A stretch of DNA of 37,957 nt, taken from IMG/VR virus record IMGVR_UViG_3300035698_004946, positions 1 through 37,957 of that record. One strand, given 5' to 3'. Shown piece after piece: positions 1 through 10,700 of this stretch. Made by a program: the position numbers and the translations under genes. Every line of letters begins with the position of its first letter. Position 1 is the stretch's first letter. A model generated the notes under the pieces. The model was not told the DNA's origin. It worked only from the letters and a program-made list of their open reading frames with translations, and searched no databases. This stretch comes from a virus.

Positions 1-2
1 AT

Positions 3-407
3 TTGGCTTTTAAAAGATCAAAAAGGGTAAAGACGGATCCGTACCGTAGTAATTTTGAACGTACAATTGCAGAAAATTTAAAAGTTATTCGAATTCCAAT
101 TGAATACGAAACTATTAAGTTAGCGTACATAACTCCTGCAATACCACACACATATACACCAGATTTCATTCTTCCAAATGGTATTGTTATAGAAGCAAAG
201 GGTCGATTAAAGGCAGCAGATCGTAAAAAAATGATTTTAGTTAGGGAACAAAACCCAACTAAAGATATAAGATTCGTCTTCCAAAGAGCAAAAAACACAA
301 TAAGCAAGAGTAGCAAAACTACTTACGCAATGTGGGCTGAGAAGAACGGTTTTCAATGGGCTCAAGGAACAATTCCGATCGATTGGATAAATGAGAAACG
401 TAAGTGA
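3..407 (+). CDS. T7-type endonuclease I (Holliday-junction resolvase)
   Basis: The protein reads as a full-length homologue of phage T7 endonuclease I, which cuts branched DNA and Holliday junctions during recombination and packaging. The match is clear through the catalytic core: HTYTPDF at residues 49-55, then PNGIVIEAKG, then DRKK and REQ. The PD-(D/E)xK residues E19, D54, E64 and K66 each fall one position before the known T7 residues E20, D55, E65 and K67. The C-terminal IPIDWINE also matches the T7 ending. The first codon in frame is TTG at position 3, so the true start may be this TTG or lie outside the window. It overlaps the primase gene by 17 bases, which suggests co-translation. 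T4 itself uses an unrelated resolvase (endonuclease VII). Confidence 0.9.
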   Translation: MAFKRSKRVKTDPYRSNFERTIAENLKVIRIPIEYETIKLAYITPAIPHTYTPDFILPNGIVIEAKGRLKAADRKKMILVREQNPTKDIRFVFQRAKNTISKSSKTTYAMWAEKNGFQWAQGTIPIDWINEKRK

Positions 408-1326
408 GTTATTAAGAATTCTAAATTCTGTATTAGGTCCTAGCAGACACAGTAAAGCAGATAACGAAGAATCCTTTAAATGTCCGTTTTGTAACCATAG
501 AAAGTTGAAATTGCAGGTCTCTATTGATAGAGGAGTATGGCATTGTTGGGTATGTAATTCTAGAGGAAAGAGTTTATACTCATTGGTTAAGAAGGCAAAT
601 GCAGATTCTCATACGATAAAACTAGTATCCGATTTAACTAGAGATCCTGAATACATAACGTATAGAAAGAAGGATAAGAACGATAAGGAAATTCCAATCC
701 TTCGTCTTCCAAAGGAATTTAAATCTCTACTCAAATTTGAAGACTCAATAGAATTTAGAAATGCATTACATTATGCAAAGTTAAGAGGAATAACTAGAGA
801 AGATGTTATTAAACATAACATTGGTTATTGTGCAGAAGGAAGATATTCAAATAGATTGATAGTTCCGTCGTACGATGATTCTGCTAGTTTAAATTATTTT
901 GTAGCAAGGGCATATTACAAAGATGATCCTATTGCATACAAAAATCCACCAGCAGAACGAGATACAATTCTATTTGATCTCCATATAAATTGGAATGAGC
1001 CCATTACATTAGTAGAAGGCGTGTTTGATGCGTTGGCAATTAAGTCCAATGCAATTCCGCTATTGGGTAAATTTATATCTAACTCCCTTCATAGTAAAAT
1101 TATGGGTAATAGGGTTTCTAGAATAAACATAGCGCTAGATTTAGATGGAAGAGCAGATGCTCTAAAGATAGCAAAGAAATACATGAGTCAGGGCATAAGT
1201 GTAAGACTGTTAGATATTCAGGGAAAGGATCCAAGTGAATTGGGATTCAGCGGAATATTAGAGACTGACTCAATTGAAATGGGATTTGAAACATTATTGA
1301 AGCAACGTATAGCATATGAATTATGA
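391..1326 (+). CDS. DNA primase with zinc ribbon and Toprim domain (T4 gp61 / DnaG type)
   Basis: This protein probably makes RNA primers for lagging-strand synthesis. An N-terminal zinc ribbon is visible as C31-x2-C34 and C52-x2-C55, with H51 nearby. A Toprim fold follows: the LVEGVFDA motif has E209 and D213, and the second acidic pair D250-x-D252 lies in LDLDGRADA. About 310 residues is the usual size for a stand-alone phage primase such as T4 gp61. No helicase domain is fused to it. It overlaps both neighbours (17 bases with the endonuclease, 11 with the gp47-gp46 fusion), which suggests one replication/recombination operon. No good Shine-Dalgarno site precedes the ATG, so translational coupling is likely. 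Confidence 0.85.
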   Translation: MRNVSELLRILNSVLGPSRHSKADNEESFKCPFCNHRKLKLQVSIDRGVWHCWVCNSRGKSLYSLVKKANADSHTIKLVSDLTRDPEYITYRKKDKNDKEIPILRLPKEFKSLLKFEDSIEFRNALHYAKLRGITREDVIKHNIGYCAEGRYSNRLIVPSYDDSASLNYFVARAYYKDDPIAYKNPPAERDTILFDLHINWNEPITLVEGVFDALAIKSNAIPLLGKFISNSLHSKIMGNRVSRINIALDLDGRADALKIAKKYMSQGISVRLLDIQGKDPSELGFSGILETDSIEMGFETLLKQRIAYEL

Positions 1327-4300
1327 AACCATTGATGTAGGATTTAAGAAACTACACAGAATTTTTCACATAGCAGATTTACATATTCGAAATGTTAAGA
1401 GACATGAAGAATATAGGCAAGTATTTAAAAACTTTCTAGAAGAGATTGATCAGCCAGAACGGGCGTCTAAAAAGTCAATTATTTATATAGCTGGTGATAT
1501 TGCTCACGCAAAAACTGAGATGTCACCAGAATTGATCCAGATGATCTCTAATTTTTTATCTGAATGTTCAAGTAGATACCCAACTGTATTAATACCAGGC
1601 AACCATGATTGCAATCAAAATAACGCCAATCGACTAGATGCGCTATCTCCCATAATTGATAACATGAATAATCCAAATATTCATTATTTGAAGGATTCAG
1701 GAGTATATAGGTTAGCAGATATCAATTTGGTTCATTATGGCATTTTTGAAGATCCAAAGGATTGGCCAACGCCCCCAGACGACGGTAGATATAATATAGG
1801 ATTATTTCATGGTCCAGTAGATGCATCTGAAACGGATACCGGATTCGTATTATATGATACGGATACAACTCCGGAAACATTTGAAGGATGTCCACTAGTT
1901 TTATGTGGAGATATTCATAAGCGTCAAATTATTCCAGAATCAGATAACCCACTAATTGCATATGCAGGATCTCTAGTTCAGCAAAATCATGGTGAGGCAT
2001 TAGATGGCCATGGATTTATGCAATGGAACTTTACAGATGGCAAATTAGAAGATGCAGATTTTCAAGATATTGTAAACGACTATGGGTATTATACGTTAGA
2101 AATTAATAATGGTGTAATTCCAAATGTAGACGATATGCCTAAGAATCCTAGACTTAGGATTCAAGTTCAAAACACAACATCTGCAGATTTAAAATTAGCG
2201 TTAGTTGAATTTCGAAAGAAGCATAACATAAAGTCATATACGATAAATAGGCTAGACGTATTTTCTAGAGACGGTAAAACTGATAACACATTGACATTCG
2301 GAGATGTTACTAACGTGGAATATCAGCTAGAGTTACTAAAAGATTATTTGGATAGAAAATTTTCATTAGATATGGATACCGTTTCTGAGATTGCTAAAAT
2401 TAACGCAGATTTAAATAGTAGACTTTCAGAAGAAGAGATTATTCGAAATGTTGTATGGAAACCGATATCGTTAAAATTCGATAATATGTTTTCATATGGT
2501 CTTGGAAATTCATTAGAGTTTACGGATTTAGCTGGATTATATGGACTGTTTGCGCCAAATAGAAGTGGTAAATCATCTGTATTGGATGTGATGTTATTTT
2601 GTCTGTTTGATAAATCATCTAAGACATTTAAAGCAGATCATATTAAAAACAGAAAATCTGATGGATTTGAATGTGAATTTAAATTTCAAATTGCAGATAC
2701 TGAATATGTTATTGAAAGGGTAGCAACTCAAGGTGCAAAATCGTTACGGGTTCCTGTGAGTTTTTATAAGTTGGAAGATGGGGTTAGAATTCCTCTAAAT
2801 GGAGCTGATAGAAATGGTACCAATGCTAACATACGAAACCATATTGGAACGTATGATGATTTCATAGCAACAACAATATCACTTCAGGGTAATAATTCTA
2901 CATTTATTAAAAAGAAACAGTCTCAGCGTAAAGATCTCTTGTCTCAGTTTATGGGAATTGGCATTTATGATAGACTTAATAAATTAGCTTCTACAGATAC
3001 TAAAGAACGAGCTGCTCAAGTAAAATTGCTTAAGAAGGTAGATCATGATGAAATTTTAACTGAGTTGGATGAAGAGTTAGACGGTGTTCAATCAGAGTTT
3101 GATACCACTAAGGTAGAAGTTAAAGCAATTGAAAAGGATGTCATAAAACTTAGAGATAAAATTTCTACTAAGGAAGCATCAATGGTAAAGGTAGATGTAC
3201 ATGGAAATGATTTAGAAAAATTAGAAGATACGCTAGCTACATTTGAATATGAAATATCTAAACTTGAAATAGATTTAGAAGGATTAAATTCTAAACTATC
3301 TGAACATACAAAACAATTCAAAAGGAAATCTAAAAAATTAGATAAAGTTGATGTAGATGAAATTACGTTTAGACATGATAGAAATGAGGAATTATCAACT
3401 AAGGTTAGAACAATAAAGGGAAAGGCAGTTGAATTAAAAACTGCTATCATTTCTAAAAAGGCAAGATTGTCTTCAGTAAAGGATGAATACGACTATGATG
3501 AAGATTGTGGATTTTGCGTTTTCAACGCAAAAGGTCATATTAAATTAGTATCTCAATTAGAGGAAGAAATATCTAACGACAAATCAAATATGAAGTCGCT
3601 AATTGAATCTGCTAGAATTATCAATAAGGAAATGTCAGAATTGAATGTTGATAACACAATTTATGTAGAGTACACAAACGCAATTAGATTAGTTCGTGAA
3701 GTATCAAAACTAGAATTAGCGAAATCAGAATCAGAAAATAGGGTTGCTAGACTAAGTGGTGAAATTCAAAATAGACAAAATAGATTATTACCTATAGCTG
3801 AAAACATACAAAGATTCAAGGATAATAAAGATCAAATTGATAAAAATACAAAAATTGAACTTGAACTTTCGTTATTGAACAAAGAACTTTCAGCATTATC
3901 TGAAACATATGATTCTAAATATAGAGTTCACACTTCTGCAATTGGTAATCTGCGAGCATTAGAAACTAGAATTGAATCTACGTTAGAACAAATTGAGCAG
4001 CTTAGAGAATTAGAAAATGAATATGCAGTTTACGAATATTATTTAACTGCAACTAAGCGAGACGGAATTCCATCTGAGCTGATTGCTAAAACTCTTCCTG
4101 CAATTGAAAACGAAGTAAACAACATATTAGGACAAACCCAAGAATTTACAATATCATTAGAGGTTGACGGAAAGGATATTGTTGGTAAAATCAATGAAGA
4201 TGGATCAAGTTGGCTAGTGGAACTATCTAGTGGAATGGAACAGTTCATTATTGATTTGTGTATGAGAGTGGCTACAATGAATGTGTGTAGCTTACCTAGG

Positions 4301-4501
4301 TCAAACTTCCTAGTAGTTGATGAAGGATTTGGAAATTTAGATTCAGAAAATCTTACATCAATGTTTACGATGTTTGAATATCTAAGAAGTCAGTTCGAAT
4401 TTGTAATCGTAATATCCCACTTAGATGTTATGAGAGATGTGGTAGATAAATTAATTGAGATAAAAAAGGAAGATGGATTTAGTTACATCAATTACCCGTA
4501 G
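1316..4501 (+). CDS. gp47-gp46: Fused Mre11-like nuclease and Rad50-like ATPase (gp47-gp46, SbcD-SbcC)
   Basis: One 1061-residue protein contains both halves of the DNA-end-processing complex that T4 encodes as gp47 and gp46. Residues about 15-370 form a calcineurin-like phosphoesterase: ADLHIR, GDIAHA, PGNHD, FHG and GDIHKRQ in the family order. Residues about 380-1061 form an SMC-type ATPase: Walker A APNRSGKSS with K419, a long coiled coil, a zinc hook CGFC (C731, C734) near the coil tip, the signature ELSSGME and Walker B FLVVDEGFGNLD (D1002, E1003). All motifs look intact, so both activities are expected. T4 gp46 and gp47 are separate proteins of about 560 and 339 residues. The ATG overlaps the primase stop by 11 bases. 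Confidence 0.9.
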   Translation: MNYETIDVGFKKLHRIFHIADLHIRNVKRHEEYRQVFKNFLEEIDQPERASKKSIIYIAGDIAHAKTEMSPELIQMISNFLSECSSRYPTVLIPGNHDCNQNNANRLDALSPIIDNMNNPNIHYLKDSGVYRLADINLVHYGIFEDPKDWPTPPDDGRYNIGLFHGPVDASETDTGFVLYDTDTTPETFEGCPLVLCGDIHKRQIIPESDNPLIAYAGSLVQQNHGEALDGHGFMQWNFTDGKLEDADFQDIVNDYGYYTLEINNGVIPNVDDMPKNPRLRIQVQNTTSADLKLALVEFRKKHNIKSYTINRLDVFSRDGKTDNTLTFGDVTNVEYQLELLKDYLDRKFSLDMDTVSEIAKINADLNSRLSEEEIIRNVVWKPISLKFDNMFSYGLGNSLEFTDLAGLYGLFAPNRSGKSSVLDVMLFCLFDKSSKTFKADHIKNRKSDGFECEFKFQIADTEYVIERVATQGAKSLRVPVSFYKLEDGVRIPLNGADRNGTNANIRNHIGTYDDFIATTISLQGNNSTFIKKKQSQRKDLLSQFMGIGIYDRLNKLASTDTKERAAQVKLLKKVDHDEILTELDEELDGVQSEFDTTKVEVKAIEKDVIKLRDKISTKEASMVKVDVHGNDLEKLEDTLATFEYEISKLEIDLEGLNSKLSEHTKQFKRKSKKLDKVDVDEITFRHDRNEELSTKVRTIKGKAVELKTAIISKKARLSSVKDEYDYDEDCGFCVFNAKGHIKLVSQLEEEISNDKSNMKSLIESARIINKEMSELNVDNTIYVEYTNAIRLVREVSKLELAKSESENRVARLSGEIQNRQNRLLPIAENIQRFKDNKDQIDKNTKIELELSLLNKELSALSETYDSKYRVHTSAIGNLRALETRIESTLEQIEQLRELENEYAVYEYYLTATKRDGIPSELIAKTLPAIENEVNNILGQTQEFTISLEVDGKDIVGKINEDGSSWLVELSSGMEQFIIDLCMRVATMNVCSLPRSNFLVVDEGFGNLDSENLTSMFTMFEYLRSQFEFVIVISHLDVMRDVVDKLIEIKKEDGFSYINYP

Positions 4502-4661
4502 GTAACATCTTTCCATCTGGCTTTAATTTTCCCAATTCCCTAACAATTAGTTTACCAACAAACTTTCCCATTTTGTAGTCGTTTTCTGAACAATATCGTT
4601 TTAGAACTGAATGTGCTTCTAGTGGTATCTGAAGCATTTTGTAATCTGTATTTCTAGACAT
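4488..4661 (-). CDS. Small 57-residue protein, possible ribbon-helix-helix type
   Basis: A complete short reading frame lies on the minus strand: it begins MSRNTDYKMLQIPLEAHSVL and ends KMLPTGN, with TGA at 4488-4490. Its 3' end overlaps the 3' end of the gp47-gp46 gene by 14 bases, so the two genes converge. The order of a short strand-like segment (KMLQIPL), a helix (EAHSVLKRYC) and a second helix (MGKFVGKLIVRE) resembles small ribbon-helix-helix DNA-binding proteins. That is a pattern judgement, not a family match. It is lysine-rich and soluble, with no signal or membrane segment. The alternative is a non-coding stretch, but codon content and composition look like the neighbours. Confidence 0.55.
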   Translation of the reverse strand: MSRNTDYKMLQIPLEAHSVLKRYCSENDYKMGKFVGKLIVRELGKLKPDGKMLPTGN

Positions 4662-4679
4662 ATGTAATAACCTATTTCT

Positions 4680-4687
4680 TATAAGTA
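4680..4687 (+). promoter_or_regulatory. Possible T4-like late promoter box
   Basis: TATAAGTA on the plus strand differs by one base from the T4 late -10 box TATAAATA. It lies 87 bases upstream of the giant fibre gene, in the only intergenic space available to promote it. No -35 is needed for T4-type late promoters. In AT-rich DNA such a match can occur by chance. Confidence 0.25.
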
Positions 4688-4727
4688 TTGAAATAATGTA
4701 AAATTTATTAAAATACTCAAAAATAAT

Positions 4728-4773
4728 AACTCCGAGCTGTGCATATTTAACTGTAACAGTCCGGAGTTTTTAT
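4728..4773 (+). promoter_or_regulatory. Hairpin covering the Shine-Dalgarno site of the fibre gene, or a terminator
   Basis: AACTCCG (4728-4734) pairs perfectly with CGGAGTT (4762-4768). After one A-C mismatch the stem continues with GCTGT (4736-4740) against ACAGT (4756-4760), leaving a 15-base loop. The 3' arm contains GGAG, the only good Shine-Dalgarno site for the ATG at 4774, so the folded RNA would hide the ribosome binding site. The arm is followed by TTTTTAT, so the same structure could work as an intrinsic terminator for transcripts coming from the replication genes. Confidence 0.55.
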
Positions 4774-7700
4774 ATGCCAAGAATTAAGAGAATAGTAGAA
4801 AAGCAAAATTTAGATCAATACGTAGTCTTTAAAGAAGACAGGAGTGTTGGTTCTAGATATTTTGCAGTAACGGATCTACCTCAAACTCTGACTGGTGGAA
4901 AGAACGGATTTCTAATTACAGGAACACGTGAATTAGAATTAGGAACTACCGTTAAGGTTGAAATTACAGATGTTGATGGAAACCCAGTTTACTATGAAGT
5001 GGCCCAAGGACGGCCACAATATTACGAAGGAAGATCTAAGGTAGTTTCTGTGTGGGTATATGACGATACTCCAATTGGTCAAGGTAAAATTACAATTCTA
5101 GGTGAGCTTAGAAAGTATAGAAATGAATCTGGAGATTTGATAGATATTCCTGACGAATGGAAAGACAATTATAATGTTAGGTGGGAATATCCAATATTCA
5201 TTAACAAATCATTACCAAACGAAACTAGGGTAAGATTTACTTCTAGACCAATAATTTCAGTCACAGAAAACATTGTTAATCTCAAAAAGAGAGTTCCAAC
5301 AATAATTCAAAATTCTGGTAGTTTAAGTGGATCTGCAGGATTTCCAAAGGCAGGACATGATTGGAGTAGATTCAACGGTAATACTGAATATAAATTAACA
5401 ATATCTGGATCTACATTTAGCGAACTAATGGTTCCTAGCGAGGGCATAATAACGGTATCGTCACTAAATCAAACGTACACGACTAAGTTAAAAAAGATAC
5501 TAAGTGATACTGAGGCGTTAGCAACCACTCCGTATTTTATTACATCGTCCAATTCTATACACGCCAGCTCATACAAAGAAGTCATTGCAGATTTTAGCGA
5601 TGTCAGTTTCATTTCTGCGTATACATCAGAATCATTTGAAACAGATCCATCAAACGACGGTACTGCATCATTTGCAACGGTTACTATTACAAACTTAGAA
5701 ACATTTTCTGGTGATGTTCATAGGATTAAACTATATAGAAGACCAATAGGCAGTACAGTTGAAACTGATTACGAATTAGTCCAAGATCAAGTAATTGAAG
5801 CTAGGGAAGAATTAAAGGACGATTCTAAAACTGGCACAGAATACAGAACTGGGACATTTAGAACTCAGGCAACAATTGATAGCTATTGGAATACGTCTTC
5901 ATTTTTTATAACTGCATCAAATAATGATTCAACATTATTCCAGTCTGTACATCTAACATCATCTGCAACCGTTAAAGAATTTACTTCAGGATCAACAACA
6001 TTTCCTGCTACTTATACGTTCACAACATCATCGGCATCAGAATTTTTAACTCAAATTTTAACGTATGAATCTAGATCACACGCAGGAACTGGTACATTTA
6101 CTGGATCTGTTTATTACGAAAGCGAATCTATATCTTCTGGCGCTACACAAAGCTTTTATGTATCTGCATCTACTGAAATTTCAACCCCAAGCTTTATTGC
6201 CAATAATGGATCTGATAATACAATATTCATATTAGCAGAAGTATCTAGTTCCTTAGCAGGCACTAGTCAATATACTGGAAGTACATATGCATATAGTTCA
6301 TCTGTAAAAAACGAATATGGATTTAACAATTCAGTTGAAACACCATACGTAACAGGATCAGAATATAATGTATCGTTTTCCACAATAGGATTGGGTGAAG
6401 GATCATTGGAAGTATTTCTTAGCGGTTCATCATTTAACAATACTACAGGATCATTGGGAATAATAGATGACAATCATTCGTATGGTCAACTTATAGGATC
6501 CGTAAAGGTTGGTGGTGTTAGAACTACATTAGATTTTTCTGAAAACTTTGAACCAACATATAATGGAACTGGGGTACTTAATTTTGTAATAAGAGGTGCA
6601 GAATGGTACATAGGTGATGTTAGTCTAAAGGAATATCATGAAACCAATTTTAGTCCAAATCAATTTGTAACAACGATTCAAATACCGACTACGATAAATG
6701 ACCAAACGTATGAATTCAAATCAGAATTTTTTGATGTCAACTCTAACCTAATCGACATAACTGTAGTATCAGATAAGCAAAGTTTCTATGGTGGTAGTCT
6801 GTTTGGAAAATCGGTAAACTTTAGCGCAAACAGACCTAGCTTTACATTCAATACGCCAGATATTTCAGGTAGTTTCGTATTGACTGCAAATCCAATAGCC
6901 CAGGCTATAACATTTACTACGTCTACTAGAGGTTTAGTAACAGGATCAATAACTTATGCATCTCAGGCGTTCGATGATTCTGGTTCTTTAATCCCATCTG
7001 CATCATACGAAACATCGTCATATGTAACATTTCTTTCAAATGCTACCCATAGCGTGGCAACTGAAGCAAATGGCACAGGTGGTAACTATCTAGGAACTAC
7101 TGGAAGTTTCTTTGTCTTTAGCGCAAATGATAACGTATCATCTGGGACAACATTTACATTATCTGGTTCATCTGCCGGAGTAACAGCTAGTATAGATTCA
7201 ACTGGATTGTATACTGCATCTCTTCATGATGATACTGATAGTGGAACAGTAACTCTAAGCGCTAGCATAGCGGATATGCTGTATGAGCACACGTTCACAG
7301 TATCTAAGGACAAATCAGGTGGATCTGAAAAGCTAATAATGTTTGCGTCTCCTAGTCCAATTGAATATCAAGAATCTGGGTCTACAATTCCAACATCGGA
7401 CACTGTCACCTTTACTATACAGCAAGAAAGTTTATCTGGTACTATTATATCTGGAGACTTTACTGTCAAGAAAAACGATGGTACTAATATTACAACATCG
7501 TCGTTAGTGGGATCCGTAGTTGGTGGAACTGGTAACCAAACATTCACATCATCTTTTTATGGAAATAATACTAGTTCATTAACACTTCAGAGATCAGACT
7601 TTCCACTTACTGCGTCGGTTAATAGGGATTCTATTACAGATACATGCTATTTATTCTCTACATTTGGAGCAGATGTTTATCCAGGAACAATGACTGATTT

Positions 7701-10700
7701 AACTGATTCTGGTGGAACAATGACTGTTGCCAATTTCACAGGATCTGATAATGGATATACTGTTGGGAATGTTGAAATTACTGCATCTTCGGAAGGTAAA
7801 TATGATGCTGTGTCAATAAACACCTCAACCGACGGCTTATCTGGTAAGCAGGTGTTCATACGCCCAGTATTTGGAACTGTTTTAAAAAACAAAGATGGTG
7901 GAGATCCAGATAACACAGGAAATCTTGAAATAGAAATTGTAAAGTTTGTAGATGGTAGATTAGTAAGTTCATCTGTAGCCCTTGGAAATGTAAGATTATA
8001 TTCAGCAAGTGTTGAACTGAATACTAGCTTTAATGGAATAGGTGATGGCACCAGATTGGCAGATGTTAGATACAATGCACAAATAAGCGGATCTGCTATT
8101 ACTGGATCATTATTACTGACTGCAGAGGATACTGGATCTGGAATCTTATGGGATTCAATAACTCTAGCAGATTTACAAGATGGACTTCCTGCAGGATATG
8201 TCACTGCAAATACTAGAGTTTTTAAGAGAGATCCAAATACATCTACATATAATATTAATTCAATAGGATTAACTGGTAGTTTTTATATACCAAACAAATC
8301 CGATGGATCAGGTACTACATATAATAGGTATGTATCCATAGATCCAAATTGGAATGGATCTGCAGATCAAATGAGTTGGAGCTATGATACAGGAGGAACT
8401 TCTGATATTGAGGTTATAGGAAACGACTTAGACGGTGGATCTGTTTCAGAAGACGCATATGCAACTACTACTGATTTAAGTTTAACATTTACGTATACTG
8501 ATCCTACATATGCAAACACGATGACCACAGAAGAGACATTCTACATAACCGTAGAAGGTTTAGATGGTTCTGGAAGCATAGACACGTTAGCTCACACAAT
8601 TCTTCCAATAAGTGGCACATATTTCAGTACAAATCCAAATTCCGGATTACACCAGCCTGCATATTTAGAATTTAAAACCCAAACTACAACAAGTGGATCT
8701 GTTACAGATATTATATCTGGTTCTACATCATATCTGCGTAAACAGAGTGATAACTCAAATATTACTGCATCTCTTCCTGGAGGAACAGTATATCGAATTA
8801 CTAAAGATGATATTGATTCATTAGAAGTATTTGAATGGTATTCTGGATCAGCTCTAGCAGTAGTAGATACAATTTCAGTATCTGATATTACTGATGGTAC
8901 TAATTCTGTATCATATTTAATCAGACCATTCTTTGGGACTGTCTTAAAAAACAAAGACGGTGGTGATCCAAGTAACGCAGGAAATTTAGAAATTCAACTA
9001 GTAAAGGTATCAGGATCCCAGGAATATATTTTAAATTCAGGAGATATAAAACTCTATTCTGCATCTGTAGAATTAGTAGGATCGATGAATGGTATTTCAG
9101 CAGGTACAGCAACAGGCTCTCCGTATAACGGATCTGGAATTCTTCCATATCACGCACAAATTAGTGGTTCTGCAATAACTGGATCTTTAACTATTATTGC
9201 AAAATCTGGATCAGTAGTTGCTGATACAATTACCCTTGCAGATTTGCAAGACGGAAAACCTGCTGGATATATTTCCACAGATTCAGGTCGCACGTTAATT
9301 CGAAGCGGAAGCAATGAGTACACCCCATCTACATTGGGAATTACCGGTAGTTTTTATATACCGAACCAGAGCGACGGAACGGGTGTAGTGTATAGTAGAT
9401 ATGTAGGAATAGATCCAAATTGGACAGGTACAGTTGATCAGATGAGCTGGAGTTATGAACCTGGTGGATCTACTGATATTGCTGTCACTGTGAGTGATGT
9501 TGATGGCAATTCAGTATCAGAAGATTCATACGCAAATACAAAGGATTTAAGTGTAACGTTTACATATGTAGATCCTACATACGGAACTTCGCTCACAACA
9601 GAGGAAACGTTTCATGTTGTATCTGATGGAACAGATGGAATAGCAGCACCTAGCGGAATATTAAACCTTGATGATAATAACAGAGTTTGGCAATACAGCC
9701 CTAATACTGGAGTTTATACACCTACCGATGTTACAAATGGAATTACTGCATCGTTTTACATAGGTGATACTGTAACTGCGACTAGAGGTTGGCCCATAAC
9801 TATTAGCGGAACGAATCTTCAAACTGGATCAGAAAATACTGGTCTTAGAACCGATGATTGGGCAAACGTATCTATTGATGTAGATGGCGGCGGCACTAGC
9901 AATATGACTATCGCGTTCACTAGCGCATCTATTACAATAAAGGAACAATTTACAATAGTATCAGAACCTCGTAATGCGTTTGGTCTATCATTTTCTCCAG
10001 AAAGCTTTGTAGTCCCAGCAGGACCTACTGGAGATGTTATATCCGGTTTGCCAAATACTGTAGATGTATATCTCTATGTAGACGGAGAACTTGAGACCGA
10101 TTATACTACATGGACATGGGCCAGTAGTTCTGCAAATATGTCAGCTCTAGTCGCAACAGATAAAGAAACAATAGCAGTAGATTCATTTACACCTAGCACA
10201 CTAGAAACTGCATTAGTATCTGTAACTGCATCTAAGGCATATAGTGATTATACAACGACACTTCAGGGTTCATTTACAGTGACAAAGGCCTATCAGGGTC
10301 GTCAGGGTCCAGGAGTAGTTTATATAGGTGACTATGATGATTTACTTGCAAATTGGCCACTTCAAAACGACGATGTTAGAAGAGATATTGTTACCCACGG
10401 TAGTACGTATTATTATTATACTGGATCTGACGGAGATTTAAAATCTACAATTAGCTCAAATAACGGGCATCCAACAGGTTCTAATACTACTGATTATTGG
10501 GGAACTTTTACAAATTTCGCAGCAGTTGCTACTGATATTTTACTTGCACAGGACGCATATATTGGAAAGGTTTTAAACATTGGTACAAACGAAGTATCTG
10601 GTGAGGCTAACATTGCATTAAACGGTGGTATTGATAGTCCATATATTTCGTTAGGACAATCTGTCCAAAATTACGCACAGTCTGGATTTTATTTAGGATC

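Noticed and set aside
7677-8204. Long minus-strand open frame inside the fibre gene, and several others at 6267-12941
   Set aside because: They are antisense shadows created by the Ser/Thr/Gly-rich codon pattern; none has start signals or a recognisable protein.
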